Origin: an uncultured Tenacibaculum sp.
GTDB lineage: Bacteria > Bacteroidota > Bacteroidia > Flavobacteriales > Flavobacteriaceae
Reading direction: 5' to 3'
Length of the DNA: 64,000 nt
Assembly: GCA_947492185.1 (NCBI GenBank)
Contig: CANLMR010000001.1
Coordinates: 806,001 to 870,000 of the forward strand
Each line of letters starts with the position of its first letter. Positions within the stretch are counted from its first letter, which is position 1. Positions 41,218-50,835 of this stretch are shown piece by piece. The notes beneath the pieces were generated by a model. That model worked only from the letters and a program-made list of their open reading frames with translations. It was not told the origin of the DNA and searched no databases. A program made the translations under genes and the position numbers.

Positions 41218-42963
41218 TTATTTAATATTAATCATATATGGCATTCTTGCTTGAACTCCTTCCATATTTTTGAATTCATTTATTTGCTTAAATAATTCAT
41301 AATTCTCAGTTCCAATAGCTTCTTTAATTATTTCTTCTTTATTCACTTTTCCAAAAGGAGAAAAATTAAACATTTCTTTGTAATCTCTTTTGTAATTTGG
41401 ATAGTTTTTTACTTTATAACTTTTTATATCTGCTAATTGAACAGCTACATCTATAGCTTCTTGTAACCCTCCTAATTCATCAACTAGTCCATTTTCAAGA
41501 GCTTCTTTACCAGTCCAAACTCTACCTTGAGCTATAGCGTCAACTTTTTCAAAAGACATTTTTCTTCCAGTTGCTACTCGGTTAACAAAAGTTGTGTATA
41601 TCTGTTCTACACCTTCTTTCGTTACATCGTAGAATTTTTTATCCATTGGTTCAAATAAACTATATGAAGCACTTTTATTTGTAGATACTTGTTCTGCATT
41701 GATTCCCATTTTTTTAGATAATTCATAAGCATTAGGAATCGCTCCAAATACACCAATTGAACCTGTGATTGTGGTAGGTTCGGCAACAATTACATCTGCA
41801 TTACATGCAATATAATAACCTCCTGAAGCTGCTAAGTTACCCATAGAAACAACTAAAGGCTTTTCTTTTTTAGCTAATTCTAATTCTCTCCAAATTAATT
41901 CAGAGGCTAATGCACTACCTCCAGGTGAATTTACACGTAAAACAATAGCTTTAACTTTTTTGTCTTTTACAGCTTTTTTAATTGCTTTATTAATGATTCC
42001 TTGACCTATTATATCCTCATTACCCTCTCCATACATAATTTGTCCCTGAGCGTATATTACTGCAATTTTATCTTTAGCTGTTGAAGAAATTCTTCCTTTT
42101 CCAGATTTTATATAATCTACAAGATCAATAGTATTTGGTTTAGAGTCAACAGCATTTTTAAGTTTGTCTAAATATTGGTCTTTATAAATTATTCCGTCTA
42201 TAAGTTTGTTCTTTAAAGCTAATTCTGCATTTCTTCCTTCAGAATTATCAGCAATAGCATTTAATTGCTGAATAGAGATGTTTCTGGTCTTACTGATGTT
42301 GCTAGTGAATTCTGACCAAATAGAAGTTAAAAAAGAAGTAATTTGTTCTCTGTTAGCTTCACTCATTTTATTATCTAAATATGGTTCAACAGCACTTTTA
42401 TATTTACCATGACGGATAACTTCCATTTTTACCCCATATTTATCTTCAAAATCTTTATAGTATAATATTTCAGTTGATAAACCAGAAAAATCTATTTGTC
42501 CTACAGGATTTAAAAATAAACTATCTGCAACTGAACTTAAGTAGTAGTTTTTTTGAGAATAAACATCATTATATGCATAAATGAATTTTCCTGATTCTTT
42601 AAATTCTTCTAATTTTTTTCTAATTGCTTGGGTTTGAGCCATACCGGCATTTATAAAATTAGTTTTTATACTTATACCTTTAATGTTGTTATCTAATTGG
42701 GCATTATCAATAGCATTTAGAATTTTATTAAGAGATAGTTTCTCATCGTCAAGTTCTAAGGCTTGAGCTATTGGGCTTGTATCTTTAGGAGAATAATCTT
42801 TTATCTGTTTCGCTAAATCTAATTCTAAAACGGAGTTAGGTTTTACTATAATTTCTTCTCCTCCGCCTGCTATTGCAGCAATAAGTAAAAACAAACAGAA
42901 TAAAAGGAAAAGACTAATAAAAAAACCTAATATAGAGGCTAATAAATTGCGTAAAAACTTCAT
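41218..42963 (-). CDS. sppA: signal peptide peptidase SppA, 67 kDa type
   Basis: Membrane-bound serine protease that degrades cleaved signal peptides. One N-terminal membrane helix (about 8-32), then two tandem S49 domains. The catalytic Lys (K189 in GKYKSAVEPYL) is in the first domain and the catalytic Ser (S380 in NLAASGGYYIACNAD) in the second, as in the E. coli enzyme. Length 581 fits the long form. A TATATTTG box lies 25 bp upstream; the gene appears to be transcribed alone. Confidence 0.96.
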   Translation of the reverse strand: MKFLRNLLASILGFFISLFLLFCLFLLIAAIAGGGEEIIVKPNSVLELDLAKQIKDYSPKDTSPIAQALELDDEKLSLNKILNAIDNAQLDNNIKGISIKTNFINAGMAQTQAIRKKLEEFKESGKFIYAYNDVYSQKNYYLSSVADSLFLNPVGQIDFSGLSTEILYYKDFEDKYGVKMEVIRHGKYKSAVEPYLDNKMSEANREQITSFLTSIWSEFTSNISKTRNISIQQLNAIADNSEGRNAELALKNKLIDGIIYKDQYLDKLKNAVDSKPNTIDLVDYIKSGKGRISSTAKDKIAVIYAQGQIMYGEGNEDIIGQGIINKAIKKAVKDKKVKAIVLRVNSPGGSALASELIWRELELAKKEKPLVVSMGNLAASGGYYIACNADVIVAEPTTITGSIGVFGAIPNAYELSKKMGINAEQVSTNKSASYSLFEPMDKKFYDVTKEGVEQIYTTFVNRVATGRKMSFEKVDAIAQGRVWTGKEALENGLVDELGGLQEAIDVAVQLADIKSYKVKNYPNYKRDYKEMFNFSPFGKVNKEEIIKEAIGTENYELFKQINEFKNMEGVQARMPYMINIK

Positions 42964-42986
42964 TTCTTGTGATTAAAATTCGGGGG

Positions 42987-42994
42987 CAAATATA
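42987..42994 (-). promoter_or_regulatory. sppA promoter -7 box
   Basis: TATATTTG on the minus strand, about 24 bp before the sppA ATG. Confidence 0.6.
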
Positions 42995-43010
42995 CATTTT
43001 TAACATGAGT

Positions 43011-43418
43011 TTACCATTGTAGACGCATACGGTACTTTCTTTGAGCAAACTCAAAGTAGTTGAATAGCTTGTAGTTTACATCGTAACCATAATCGATATG
43101 AGGGTCGTAAAGTATTATGTTTTCGTAAATATTTGGATTAAATCTAGAAGGATCACCAACTCTAGAATTCCAAACAGAAACATAAAAACGATTTTTGTTT
43201 TCAAGGAATATTTGAGAATGATAACCTGCAGGTCTAGCTACAGTAACTAAGTAATTGTTGAACCCAGGGTCTATAATAGTAATTTCATATTCTAGACTAT
43301 CATTTTTTATAACAACAGGTTCTTCTTTAGTGTTATTTTGTTTATTTTTTGAAACAGCACTACACGAAGCCATAAATAAAGCTAGTAAGTAGATTATATG
43401 TTGAATTCTAATTTTCAT
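43011..43418 (-). CDS. DUF6146-like lipoprotein, 135 aa
   Basis: Lipoprotein signal ending FMASC, a short Lys/Asn/Glu linker, then a compact domain with IIDPGFNNYLVTVARP, YVSVWNSRVGDPSRFNP and FNYFEFAQRKYRMRLQW at the end. The pattern matches a small Bacteroidota lipoprotein family that I recall as DUF6146; function unknown. It lies 84 bp after the dsbD gene with a terminator between, so probably its own transcript. Confidence 0.75.
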   Translation of the reverse strand: MKIRIQHIIYLLALFMASCSAVSKNKQNNTKEEPVVIKNDSLEYEITIIDPGFNNYLVTVARPAGYHSQIFLENKNRFYVSVWNSRVGDPSRFNPNIYENIILYDPHIDYGYDVNYKLFNYFEFAQRKYRMRLQW

Positions 43419-43442
43419 TGCTAATTATATTCCTTTATAAAG

Positions 43443-43476
43443 ATAAAAAAAAGATACATCACAGCAATGTATCTTT
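43443..43476 (-). terminator. dsbD terminator
   Basis: Minus strand: AAAGATACAT (43476-43467), 7-nt loop, ATGTATCTTT (43459-43450), then a T run. Located 27 bp after the dsbD stop. Confidence 0.85.
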
Positions 43477-43502
43477 CTGCTTTTTAAGGTGTTAATGTTT
43501 TG

Positions 43503-45551
43503 TTATTTTAATAAGTCAGATTGATTGAATAAATTGTTTAATGTGTTTTTGGATTTCTCCTTTCCATCTAATAACCACTTTAAATATTCATCCTCATTTG
43601 GTGTATATCCAACGGGATTGTTTAATATCTGTTTTCCATCAGAACTTAATAAAACATAATATGGTTGTGTATTGGTTTTAAAAAATATCGTTTGAAAATG
43701 CGACCATTTATGTCCATAATTGCTTAATTTTCTTGTTCCTCCATTAATTCTATTCACAACAATTTGTTCCTCTTCTGGAAGTTCTTTCTTATCATCTACA
43801 TAAAGCGAAATTAGCACATAGTCGTTACGTAGAACATTATCCACTTTTTGAATTGGCCATACATGTTCTTCCATTTTACGACAGTTTACACAAGCATATC
43901 CTGTAAAATCCAACATAATTGGTCTATTCTCTTTTTTAGCATAAGCTAAGCCTTCTTTTAAATCTTTAAAACAAGTTAAATTATTAGGACAACTATTTGG
44001 GTGTAAAATACTATATCCGACAGGAGGCGCTAAGCCGCTTAATAACGATAAAGGTGTAAATGTTTTAGTTTCCTTGTTGAATCTAAAACCAGTTGCTAAA
44101 TAGATTGCAAAAGCTAAAGAAAGAATTCCTAATCCAATTCTTGGGATTCCTATTTTTTGCATTGGAGAGTCGTGAGGAAATTTAATTTTTCCAAATAAAT
44201 AAAATGCTAATCCAGCAAAAATTAAAATCCAGATAATTAAGAAAGGTTCTATTTTTAATAAGTTCCAGTGCGCAACTAAATCTGCATTTGATAAAAACTT
44301 AAATGCTAATGCTAATTCTAAGAAACCTAAAACAACTTTAACGGTTGTCATCCAACCACCAGATTTTGGTAATGAATTAAGCCATCCTGGGAATGCTGCA
44401 AACAAAGCAAAGGGTAATGCAATTGCTAATGAAAAACCCAACATTCCTACTACAGGAGCTATACCTCCTTTAGAAGCAGCTTCAACCAGTAAAGTTCCAA
44501 CTATAGGGCCAGTACAAGAGAATGAAACTACAGCTAATGCTAAAGCCATGAAGAAAATTCCAATAAACCCACTTTTATCAGCCTGATCGTCAATTTTTGT
44601 AGACCAAGAACTTGGAAGTGTTAATTCATAAAACCCGAAGAATGAAAAGGCAAAAAACACAAGTATGGCAAAGAAAATAATGTTAAACCAAATGTTAGTA
44701 GATAACCTGTTTAATGCATCTGCTCCAAAAATTACAGTAATTAAACTACCTAATAAAACATATATAGCTATAATCGATATCCCATAAAAAATAGCATTTC
44801 TAATTCCTGCAGATTTGGTTTTACTTTGTTTAGTAAAGTAACTTACAGTCATAGGAATCATAGGAAAAACACATGGAGTAAGTAAAGCAGCAAAACCAGA
44901 TAAGAAAGCAATCAAGAAAATTCCTAAAAGAGAGGAATCGCTATTTTTCTGTTTGATAGAATTATTTGAAGTATTCGGATAAGTTGTATTTAATTCGTTT
45001 TCAGGTTGCAGCATTTCTTTTTTTGAAATACCATATAGTAGGGTAGAAGCTTCTTCATCGCTCATCTCAGCTTTAGCTGTATTTGTTTTTTTAGTAGCTG
45101 TATTCGAACCAAAAGAAAAAATTAAATCTTCAGTTTTTGGAGGTAAACAACGAGTGTCATCACATACCATAAACTGAACTTGAGCGTCAATTTTTATATC
45201 TTTCTTCAGTAGTTTTACCTTTTGTTTAAAGGTTGCTTTAAAAGAAAAATATTTAATCTTCATTTTGAAGATTTTATCGTCTTCAGTTATTCCTTCTTCT
45301 TCAGAGGTTTTACCTATAAGTTCATATCCATCATTAGATTGAAAAGTAAAAATAGTAGGTCTAGGACCACCGCTTGGAATTTCTTGTCCATATAAGTGCC
45401 AACCATTATCAATAGTTGCCGTTGCTACTAAATAAGATTCTTCTTCAGATATTTTTTCTATACTAGTTTTCCAGCTTACAGGCTCAAAAACCTGAGAAAA
45501 ACTAATAAAAGTGGACATTAATGTTATATATAGAAAGAAGATTTTCTTCAT
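43503..45551 (-). CDS. dsbD: thiol:disulfide interchange protein DsbD-like
   Basis: Carries electrons from cytoplasmic thioredoxin across the inner membrane. Layout: signal peptide, N-terminal DsbD-alpha domain (about 25-150, with VCDDTRCLPP cysteines), eight-helix DsbD membrane domain (about 205-500, with FLSGFAALLTPCVFPMIPMT and a second membrane Cys in FSCTGPIVG), and a C-terminal thioredoxin domain with C554-VN-C557 (GYACVNCRKME). 682 residues is somewhat longer than the E. coli protein. Likely supplies reducing power to periplasmic redox and cytochrome-maturation proteins. Confidence 0.93.
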   Translation of the reverse strand: MKKIFFLYITLMSTFISFSQVFEPVSWKTSIEKISEEESYLVATATIDNGWHLYGQEIPSGGPRPTIFTFQSNDGYELIGKTSEEEGITEDDKIFKMKIKYFSFKATFKQKVKLLKKDIKIDAQVQFMVCDDTRCLPPKTEDLIFSFGSNTATKKTNTAKAEMSDEEASTLLYGISKKEMLQPENELNTTYPNTSNNSIKQKNSDSSLLGIFLIAFLSGFAALLTPCVFPMIPMTVSYFTKQSKTKSAGIRNAIFYGISIIAIYVLLGSLITVIFGADALNRLSTNIWFNIIFFAILVFFAFSFFGFYELTLPSSWSTKIDDQADKSGFIGIFFMALALAVVSFSCTGPIVGTLLVEAASKGGIAPVVGMLGFSLAIALPFALFAAFPGWLNSLPKSGGWMTTVKVVLGFLELALAFKFLSNADLVAHWNLLKIEPFLIIWILIFAGLAFYLFGKIKFPHDSPMQKIGIPRIGLGILSLAFAIYLATGFRFNKETKTFTPLSLLSGLAPPVGYSILHPNSCPNNLTCFKDLKEGLAYAKKENRPIMLDFTGYACVNCRKMEEHVWPIQKVDNVLRNDYVLISLYVDDKKELPEEEQIVVNRINGGTRKLSNYGHKWSHFQTIFFKTNTQPYYVLLSSDGKQILNNPVGYTPNEDEYLKWLLDGKEKSKNTLNNLFNQSDLLK

Positions 45552-45647
45552 AATAGAGTGTTTTTAATGCTATAAGACGTAAATGTAATCTTTTTCATAC
45601 AAATAACTAAAAACGGATTTTATTAAATTTAACTCAAAATTTTAGTA

Positions 45648-46211
45648 ATGAAAAAACGCTGTCATTGGGTTACAAATGATCCATTATATATTGCTTATCA
45701 CGATGAAGAATGGGGTGTTCCAATTTATGATGATGCCACTTTGTTCGAGTTTTTAGTTTTGGAAACCTTTCAAGCAGGATTAAGTTGGATAACTATTTTA
45801 AAGAAAAGAGAAAATTTTCGAGAAGCATTTGATCAGTTCGATTATAAGAAAATAGTGAATTATGATGATGCTAAATTTCAAGAATTAATCAATAATGCAG
45901 GAATCATTCGAAATAAGTTAAAGGTTAAAGCAACAATTTCTAATGCAGATGCATTTATAAAAGTTCAGGGAGAATTTGGCTCTTTTTCCAAATATATTTG
46001 GGCTTTTACGAATGGTAAACCCGTAAAAAATGCATTTGAGAATAGAGAAGATGTGCCAGCCACAACTCAGTTATCAGATAAAATTTCGAAAGACCTAAAG
46101 AAAAGAGGATTTAAATTCGTTGGATCTACTGTAATCTATGCCTTTATGCAAGCTACAGGTATAGTAAATGATCATACGACAGATTGTTTTAGATACAATG
46201 AATGTAATTAA
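45648..46211 (+). CDS. tag: DNA-3-methyladenine glycosylase I
   Basis: Base-excision enzyme removing 3-methyladenine. Signatures of the Tag family: CHWVTNDPLYIAYHDEEWG at the N-terminus (zinc-site Cys and His), LFEFLVLETFQAGLSW, and the C-terminal GIVNDHTTDCFRY containing the second zinc-binding His and Cys. Length 187 is exactly as expected. Single gene, followed by a strong terminator. Confidence 0.97.
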   Translation: MKKRCHWVTNDPLYIAYHDEEWGVPIYDDATLFEFLVLETFQAGLSWITILKKRENFREAFDQFDYKKIVNYDDAKFQELINNAGIIRNKLKVKATISNADAFIKVQGEFGSFSKYIWAFTNGKPVKNAFENREDVPATTQLSDKISKDLKKRGFKFVGSTVIYAFMQATGIVNDHTTDCFRYNECN

Positions 46212-46221
46212 TCAAGATAAA

Positions 46222-46248
46222 GAAAACCGGGAGTTACCCGGTTTTTTT
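46222..46248. terminator. tag terminator
   Basis: AAAACCGGG (46223-46231), AGTTA loop, CCCGGTTTT (46237-46245), then T; useable in both directions. Confidence 0.9.
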
Positions 46249-46251
46249 ATT

Positions 46252-47175
46252 TTAGTTTTTGGTGTAGGTCCATTTTGTGGAATCTTGGCCAGACCCAACA
46301 TTTCCTGAAAAGTTAGTAACATTATTACCATTATCTCGAACAACAATATTAAAAGAAGTTGTACTTCCTGAGAAATTATTTACCCATACAGTATATGTTC
46401 CAGATGGTCCACCATTTGGCCAAGTTATATTTTCTGAATTTCCTCCACTACAACTTCCAGTACAATCAACATCTAAGCTTCCTCCACTTGAAGAAGTAGT
46501 GTTTGTAAAACTAATAGTTGTTCCGTTAGGATCGGTAACATATAAGTCAAGATCTGAACTCCCATTCCATGTTAAATTAAATCTTGGACTTCCATCTTGT
46601 CCTGAAAGACCACAATCAGCTGGATTAACTAGTCCTTGACAAGAAGGTTCATCACAATTTCCGCACATCATGGCAACATCTCTAATATTAGCTCTAGAAA
46701 TTTGACCTCCTGAAGTACTAGCGAATTCATAACACTTTATATCATGACAAATTTTAGATAAGTCATCGCAAATAGTAGCAAGCATGGCAAAGTCAAAACT
46801 GCCTGTTCCACTTGTGCTTCCTTGAGTATTAATTGGTACAAAATAAATTGGGCCAGAGGTTCCAAATCGCATTCCTACAGCATTTACATTTCCGTTAGGA
46901 GCATTAAAAGAGATATTATTTGTCATTGATTGTCCACCAGCAATAGGTATAGTAGCATTATTATTACTTGTTATAGTAATAGAATCGTCAATTTCAACTT
47001 GATTAGGATCTACGGTAAAAGTTCCAGGAGGTAGTTGCAGAGCATTGTTCATTAAATTGGCTACTTCGGTGGGATTAGAAATTCCGTCTCCTACAGGATC
47101 GCTATCACTTCCTCCACAACTTATTATGGAAAGTGAAGCTAGCATTGCTAAACTTAGGCTAATTATTTTTTTCAT
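46252..47175 (-). CDS. secreted lipoprotein with a DUF2135-like C-terminal domain
   Basis: Lipoprotein signal (MKKIISLSLAMLASLSIISC) followed by Gly/Ser/Asp. The middle region is Cys-rich (ICDDLSKICHDIKC, CGNCDEPSCQG) and the C-terminal part reads FNLTWNGSSDLDLYVTDPNG, then SSGGSLDVDCTG and GGPSGTYTVWVNNF, the pattern of the YfaP/DUF2135 beta-sandwich. It follows the barrel gene after 19 bp, and both probably act at the outer membrane. Ligand or role unknown. Confidence 0.8.
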   Translation of the reverse strand: MKKIISLSLAMLASLSIISCGGSDSDPVGDGISNPTEVANLMNNALQLPPGTFTVDPNQVEIDDSITITSNNNATIPIAGGQSMTNNISFNAPNGNVNAVGMRFGTSGPIYFVPINTQGSTSGTGSFDFAMLATICDDLSKICHDIKCYEFASTSGGQISRANIRDVAMMCGNCDEPSCQGLVNPADCGLSGQDGSPRFNLTWNGSSDLDLYVTDPNGTTISFTNTTSSSGGSLDVDCTGSCSGGNSENITWPNGGPSGTYTVWVNNFSGSTTSFNIVVRDNGNNVTNFSGNVGSGQDSTKWTYTKN

Positions 47176-47194
47176 GATTACTGTATTTGGTTAA

Positions 47195-47698
47195 TTAAAT
47201 TTGAAATCTAATTGAAGCTCCTGCAGAAATTTTAGAGCCTTCTAAGAATTGTTTAGTAACATCCACTCCAATTACAATTCCATCAGAAATGAAGTAAGAC
47301 AACGTTCCTCCTGCTGCGAAGTAAAATTGAGCATCAGTATCCGCATCAGATTGAACGGTTAAATATCCTGCCCCTGCTGTAGGACCGAAATCTAAACCAT
47401 CTGTAATAGAAATATCATATTTTATTAGAACATCAAAGGTTAAGGCATAGTCAATAATATCTTCAATGATTTTTGCTGGAGCTAGATAAGTTAGTTGTGC
47501 TATATAACCGAAGCCTTCAGAACTATCTCCAAAATCATTATTAGTTACAAGTCCAATACCAAAGTCGTAACCTTCACTTATTGTTGAAAATTGATAAGAT
47601 AGTCCTAAACTGCTTTCTACTGGTGTAGAGTTTTGCCCTGTTAAATAATTAGTAGATAACATGCATACGATAATTGCGAGTAAAAATTTATTTTTCAT
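47195..47698 (-). CDS. small outer-membrane beta-barrel-like protein
   Basis: Signal peptide (MKNKFLLAIIVCMLSTNYLTGQ) then about 145 residues of alternating hydrophobic/polar beta strands with repeated Gly/aromatic turns (YDFGIGLVTNNDF, YIAQLTYL, GLDFGPTAGAGYLTV) and a final strand ending in SIRFQI, typical of an 8-stranded outer-membrane barrel. The frame is open to 47755 but the ATG at 47698 gives a clean signal peptide and lies 24 bp after a promoter box. Co-transcribed with the DUF2135-like lipoprotein gene. Confidence 0.8.
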   Translation of the reverse strand: MKNKFLLAIIVCMLSTNYLTGQNSTPVESSLGLSYQFSTISEGYDFGIGLVTNNDFGDSSEGFGYIAQLTYLAPAKIIEDIIDYALTFDVLIKYDISITDGLDFGPTAGAGYLTVQSDADTDAQFYFAAGGTLSYFISDGIVIGVDVTKQFLEGSKISAGASIRFQI

Positions 47699-47721
47699 GT
47701 GTTTGGTGTTTTTATTCAGGT

Positions 47722-47729
47722 CAAAATTA
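47722..47729 (-). promoter_or_regulatory. promoter -7 box of the barrel-lipoprotein operon
   Basis: TAATTTTG on the minus strand, matching TAnnTTTG, 24 bp before the chosen start codon at 47698. Confidence 0.6.
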
Positions 47730-47817
47730 TAGTCAGAGATGTTTTTGGCTTTCACTACAAATAAGTAATTTAGTACCTATTCTAATTGATAAATAAGAAT
47801 TTAGAATTATAAAAAGT

Positions 47818-48735
47818 ATGGCTAAAAAGACTAAAGATCCAGGATTTGGGTATGGATCTGCTGAGAATGTAAAAGGTATAATTAATAAAGACGGAACAAC
47901 AAATATTGTTCATGTAAATAGATCCCTTAAAGTTGATGATTTATACACGTTCTTTATTGGGTTAAGTTGGTGGAAATTTTTTCTATTTGTTGTTCTTGGA
48001 TATACATTGCTAAATATTCTTTTTGGAATTATATATGTTCTTATAGGAATAGAACAAATAACACCATCAAAAGGAAATTTATTTAGAGATTTTTTAAACG
48101 GTTTTTTCTTTAGTGCTCAAACATTAACAACTGTTGGTTATGGAGGAATAGCTCCAAAAGGACTTACAGCTAATATTATAGCTGCATTTGAAGCTCTTAT
48201 TGGGTTGATGAGTTTTTCATTTATTACAGGTTTGTTATATGGGCGATTTTCAAAACCTAAAGCCGCTATTCGTTTTAGTAGTAATTTAATTTTAAGAGAT
48301 TTTAATGAAGGAAGAGCATTGATGTTTAGGTTAATGAATAGTAGGAAAACATTAATGATAGAGCCTGAAGTTTCTGTAACACTTTCAATGAATCAAGAAG
48401 ATGAATCGGGTCAATATAAAAGAAGTTTTTATGTATTGAATCTAGAGAGAAAGAAGATTACGTATTTACCAACAATATGGACTATAGTACACCCAATAGA
48501 TGAAAAAAGTCCATTATTTAATCTTTCGAATGAAGAAATAGAAAAACTAAATGCTGGTTTGTATATTTTAGTACAATATCATGAAGAATCGTTTGGGCAG
48601 AAAGTATATCAAACATCTTCTTATAAATTCACTCAAGTTGTTTCTAATGTAAAGTATACTCAATCTTCTAGTATTGATGAAGATGGTTATACTGTTTTAG
48701 ATCACGATAAGTTAAGTGAAGTAGAACCGATATAA
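47818..48735 (+). CDS. inward-rectifier-type (Kir) potassium channel
   Basis: Bacterial Kir (KirBac-like) channel, a tetramer in the inner membrane. Two membrane helices (about 50-80 and 115-140) flank the pore loop AQTLTTVGYGGIAPKG with the K+ selectivity filter TVGYGG. The cytoplasmic immunoglobulin-like gating domain (about 150-300) contains FSKPKAAIRFSSNLILRDFN and ends in an acidic tail. Length 305 is as expected. Its stop codon abuts that of the convergent small membrane protein. Confidence 0.95.
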   Translation: MAKKTKDPGFGYGSAENVKGIINKDGTTNIVHVNRSLKVDDLYTFFIGLSWWKFFLFVVLGYTLLNILFGIIYVLIGIEQITPSKGNLFRDFLNGFFFSAQTLTTVGYGGIAPKGLTANIIAAFEALIGLMSFSFITGLLYGRFSKPKAAIRFSSNLILRDFNEGRALMFRLMNSRKTLMIEPEVSVTLSMNQEDESGQYKRSFYVLNLERKKITYLPTIWTIVHPIDEKSPLFNLSNEEIEKLNAGLYILVQYHEESFGQKVYQTSSYKFTQVVSNVKYTQSSSIDEDGYTVLDHDKLSEVEPI

Positions 48736-48924
48736 TTAGTGTATCAAAAGTTTTGATAAAAATAACAAAGCAATGGTTACTGCCAATCCTATAGCTACAT
48801 ATAAGGCAGCATTTTGGTAATGTTTTTTATTGTTTTTGGCATCTTTTTTATAGCTAATAACCATCAAGATAACAAAGGCAATAAAAAATAAACTTGCGAA
48901 AATTATTCTACCAGTTGTAAACAT
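48736..48924 (-). CDS. small two-helix membrane protein, 62 aa
   Basis: Two membrane helices (about residues 6-24 and 42-60) separated by a short polar loop with YKKDAKNNKKHYQN, N- and C-termini likely on the same side. Similar short proteins with a GRIIFA...KKHY pattern are common in Flavobacteriaceae; function unknown. Start at 48924 (MFTTGRII) preferred over the upstream ATG at 48948. Convergent with the Kir gene, ends touch. Confidence 0.7.
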   Translation of the reverse strand: MFTTGRIIFASLFFIAFVILMVISYKKDAKNNKKHYQNAALYVAIGLAVTIALLFLSKLLIH

Positions 48925-49015
48925 TTTTAAGGCTATTAGTAAAGACATAAATTACTTGAATTAAGATGATAAATGTTATTGTAAACTTTGTACTTTTAGC
49001 AAAAGTACTAATTAA

Positions 49016-49738
49016 ATGAATAAAGCAATTGTTTTTGGTGCAACTTCTGGTATAGGAAAACAACTTACCGAAATTTTAATCGAAAATGGCTATAAAGTGG
49101 CAATTACAGGAAGACGTTTAGAAAAACTACAAGAATTATTAGATAGATATCCAAATGATATAATTGTAAAACAAAATGATATTCAACAGGTAGATGAAGT
49201 AGAAAAGGTTTTTAATGAAATTGTAAAGGAGTTTGGAAAAGTTGATTTGATAATACAATCTTCTGGAGTAGGGCACATAAATCCTGAGTTAGAATGGGAT
49301 AAAGAAAATGAAACAATCTTAACCAATGTTTTAGGTGTTACTAAACTTTACGATTTAGCCTATAATTTATTCAAAAAGCAAGAATTTGGTCATTTAGTTG
49401 GTATCACTTCAATAGCTTCGTTACGAGGAAATAGAGGAGCTCCTGCATATTTTGCATCAAAGGCTTATCAAAAAGCATATCTAGAAAGTTTATATATCAA
49501 AACAAAAACGATAACTACTAATAAGGTATTCATAACAGATATTCGTCCAGGTTTCGTGGATACAGCAATGGCTTTGGGAGATGGAATTTTTTGGATGGTC
49601 TCACTAGAAAAGGCTACAAAACAAATTTTTAAGGCAATAAAAAACAAAAAACGAGTTGCTTATATTTCTAAGCGATGGGCTATTATTGCATTTATTTTAA
49701 AACATGTACCAACCTGGTTACTAAAAAAGGCTACTTAA
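49016..49738 (+). CDS. SDR-family oxidoreductase
   Basis: Short-chain dehydrogenase with a Rossmann fold over 240 residues: nucleotide-binding FGATSGIGKQL, QSSGVGHINPELEW, the Ser of the active site in SIASLRGNRGAPAYFASKAYQKA (Tyr and Lys present as Y-x3-K), and the C-terminal FITDIRPGFVDTAM. Substrate unknown. It is followed after 2 bp by the HAD gene and then the MazG-like gene, forming a three-gene operon. Confidence 0.93.
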   Translation: MNKAIVFGATSGIGKQLTEILIENGYKVAITGRRLEKLQELLDRYPNDIIVKQNDIQQVDEVEKVFNEIVKEFGKVDLIIQSSGVGHINPELEWDKENETILTNVLGVTKLYDLAYNLFKKQEFGHLVGITSIASLRGNRGAPAYFASKAYQKAYLESLYIKTKTITTNKVFITDIRPGFVDTAMALGDGIFWMVSLEKATKQIFKAIKNKKRVAYISKRWAIIAFILKHVPTWLLKKAT

Positions 49739-49740
49739 TA

Positions 49741-50421
49741 ATGAAAAAAAGAAAACTCATTGTCTTAGATATAGATGATACATTAACAAGTAGTGAGGAA
49801 AAACATACAAACTCACTTTTATATGCTATGGATAAATTTGGAATTAAAAATGTTGACACTGATTGGAGAAATTATGCAAACGCAACAGATAGCTACATTT
49901 TTAAGGTCAATTATGAAAAAACATTTAATAAAGAATTTTCTTTGGAAATAATTCCAGAATTTGAAAAAATAATGACCGATTATTTCATAGGGTTTCCTGA
50001 TTCGAAAGAAGTTTTAGGAGCTAAGAAAATAGTTGATTTTTTTATAGAAAAAACAGATTATGGAGTTTGTTTTGCAACTGGTTCTATATTAAAACCGGCT
50101 TATCTTAAATTAGAGCAAGCAGGTGTTGAGTTTGATAAAGAAGTTTTAGAAGCATCTAATACTATTTTTACTAGAGAAAAAATAGTGCAATCTGCAATTA
50201 ATAAAGCAAAAATTTTTTATAAAGTTGAGGATTTTGAGCATGTTATTTCTTTTGGAGATGGACTTTGGGATGTAACAACTGCTGCAAATTTAGATTTACA
50301 TTTTGTAGGAGTAAATACTAAAAATGTTGAAGATTTTAAGAAGAAAAATGTAAAATATCATATTAATAATTGGGAAGATTTCAGTTTAGATGAAGTTGAG
50401 AAAGTATTTAATATTAGCTAA
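49741..50421 (+). CDS. HAD-superfamily hydrolase
   Basis: Phosphatase-like hydrolase with the nucleophile motif VLDIDDTLTSSEEK near the N-terminus (DxDxT), a helical cap, motif II Ser/Thr region ATGSILKPAY, a Lys in the third motif, and the acidic motif FGDGLWDVTTA near 175. The frame extends upstream to 49675 inside the SDR gene; the ATG at 49741 gives the canonical start. Substrate unknown; likely a phosphoglycolate- or nucleotide-type phosphatase. Confidence 0.9.
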   Translation: MKKRKLIVLDIDDTLTSSEEKHTNSLLYAMDKFGIKNVDTDWRNYANATDSYIFKVNYEKTFNKEFSLEIIPEFEKIMTDYFIGFPDSKEVLGAKKIVDFFIEKTDYGVCFATGSILKPAYLKLEQAGVEFDKEVLEASNTIFTREKIVQSAINKAKIFYKVEDFEHVISFGDGLWDVTTAANLDLHFVGVNTKNVEDFKKKNVKYHINNWEDFSLDEVEKVFNIS

Positions 50422-50437
50422 ATAATAGATTATAAAA

Positions 50438-50824
50438 ATGAAAGAAAAAATACAAGCAGTTACAGAATTTCATGAGGCATTTGGTTTAGGTTTGCACAAT
50501 TCTCCAACAGTAAATATAGGAGAAGACCGAAAACTACTTCGTTTTAACTTAATGAAAGAGGAAAATGAAGAATATTTAGAAGCGGTAAATAATAATGATT
50601 TAGTTGAAACTGCAGATGCGTTAGGAGATATGTTATATATTTTATGCGGAACTATAATCGAACATGGAATGCAATATAAGATAGATGAAGTTTTTAATGA
50701 AATTCAACGTAGTAATATGAGTAAATTAGGACAAGATGGTAAACCTATCTACAGAGAAGATGGTAAAGTAATGAAAGGTCCTAATTATTTTAAACCTAAT
50801 ATTAAAGAAGTTTTAGAAAGGTAG
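50438..50824 (+). CDS. MazG-like nucleotide pyrophosphohydrolase (PRA-PH superfamily)
   Basis: All-alpha NTP pyrophosphatase of 128 residues with the metal-binding pattern KEENEEYLEA and ETADALGDMLYIL (ExxE...ExxD-type acidic residues) of the MazG/PRA-PH superfamily. It hydrolyses a nucleoside triphosphate or related compound to the monophosphate; exact substrate unknown. Last gene of the SDR-HAD-MazG operon; convergent with the thioredoxin-like gene 12 bp away. Confidence 0.88.
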   Translation: MKEKIQAVTEFHEAFGLGLHNSPTVNIGEDRKLLRFNLMKEENEEYLEAVNNNDLVETADALGDMLYILCGTIIEHGMQYKIDEVFNEIQRSNMSKLGQDGKPIYREDGKVMKGPNYFKPNIKEVLER

Positions 50825-50835
50825 TAATAGTAAAA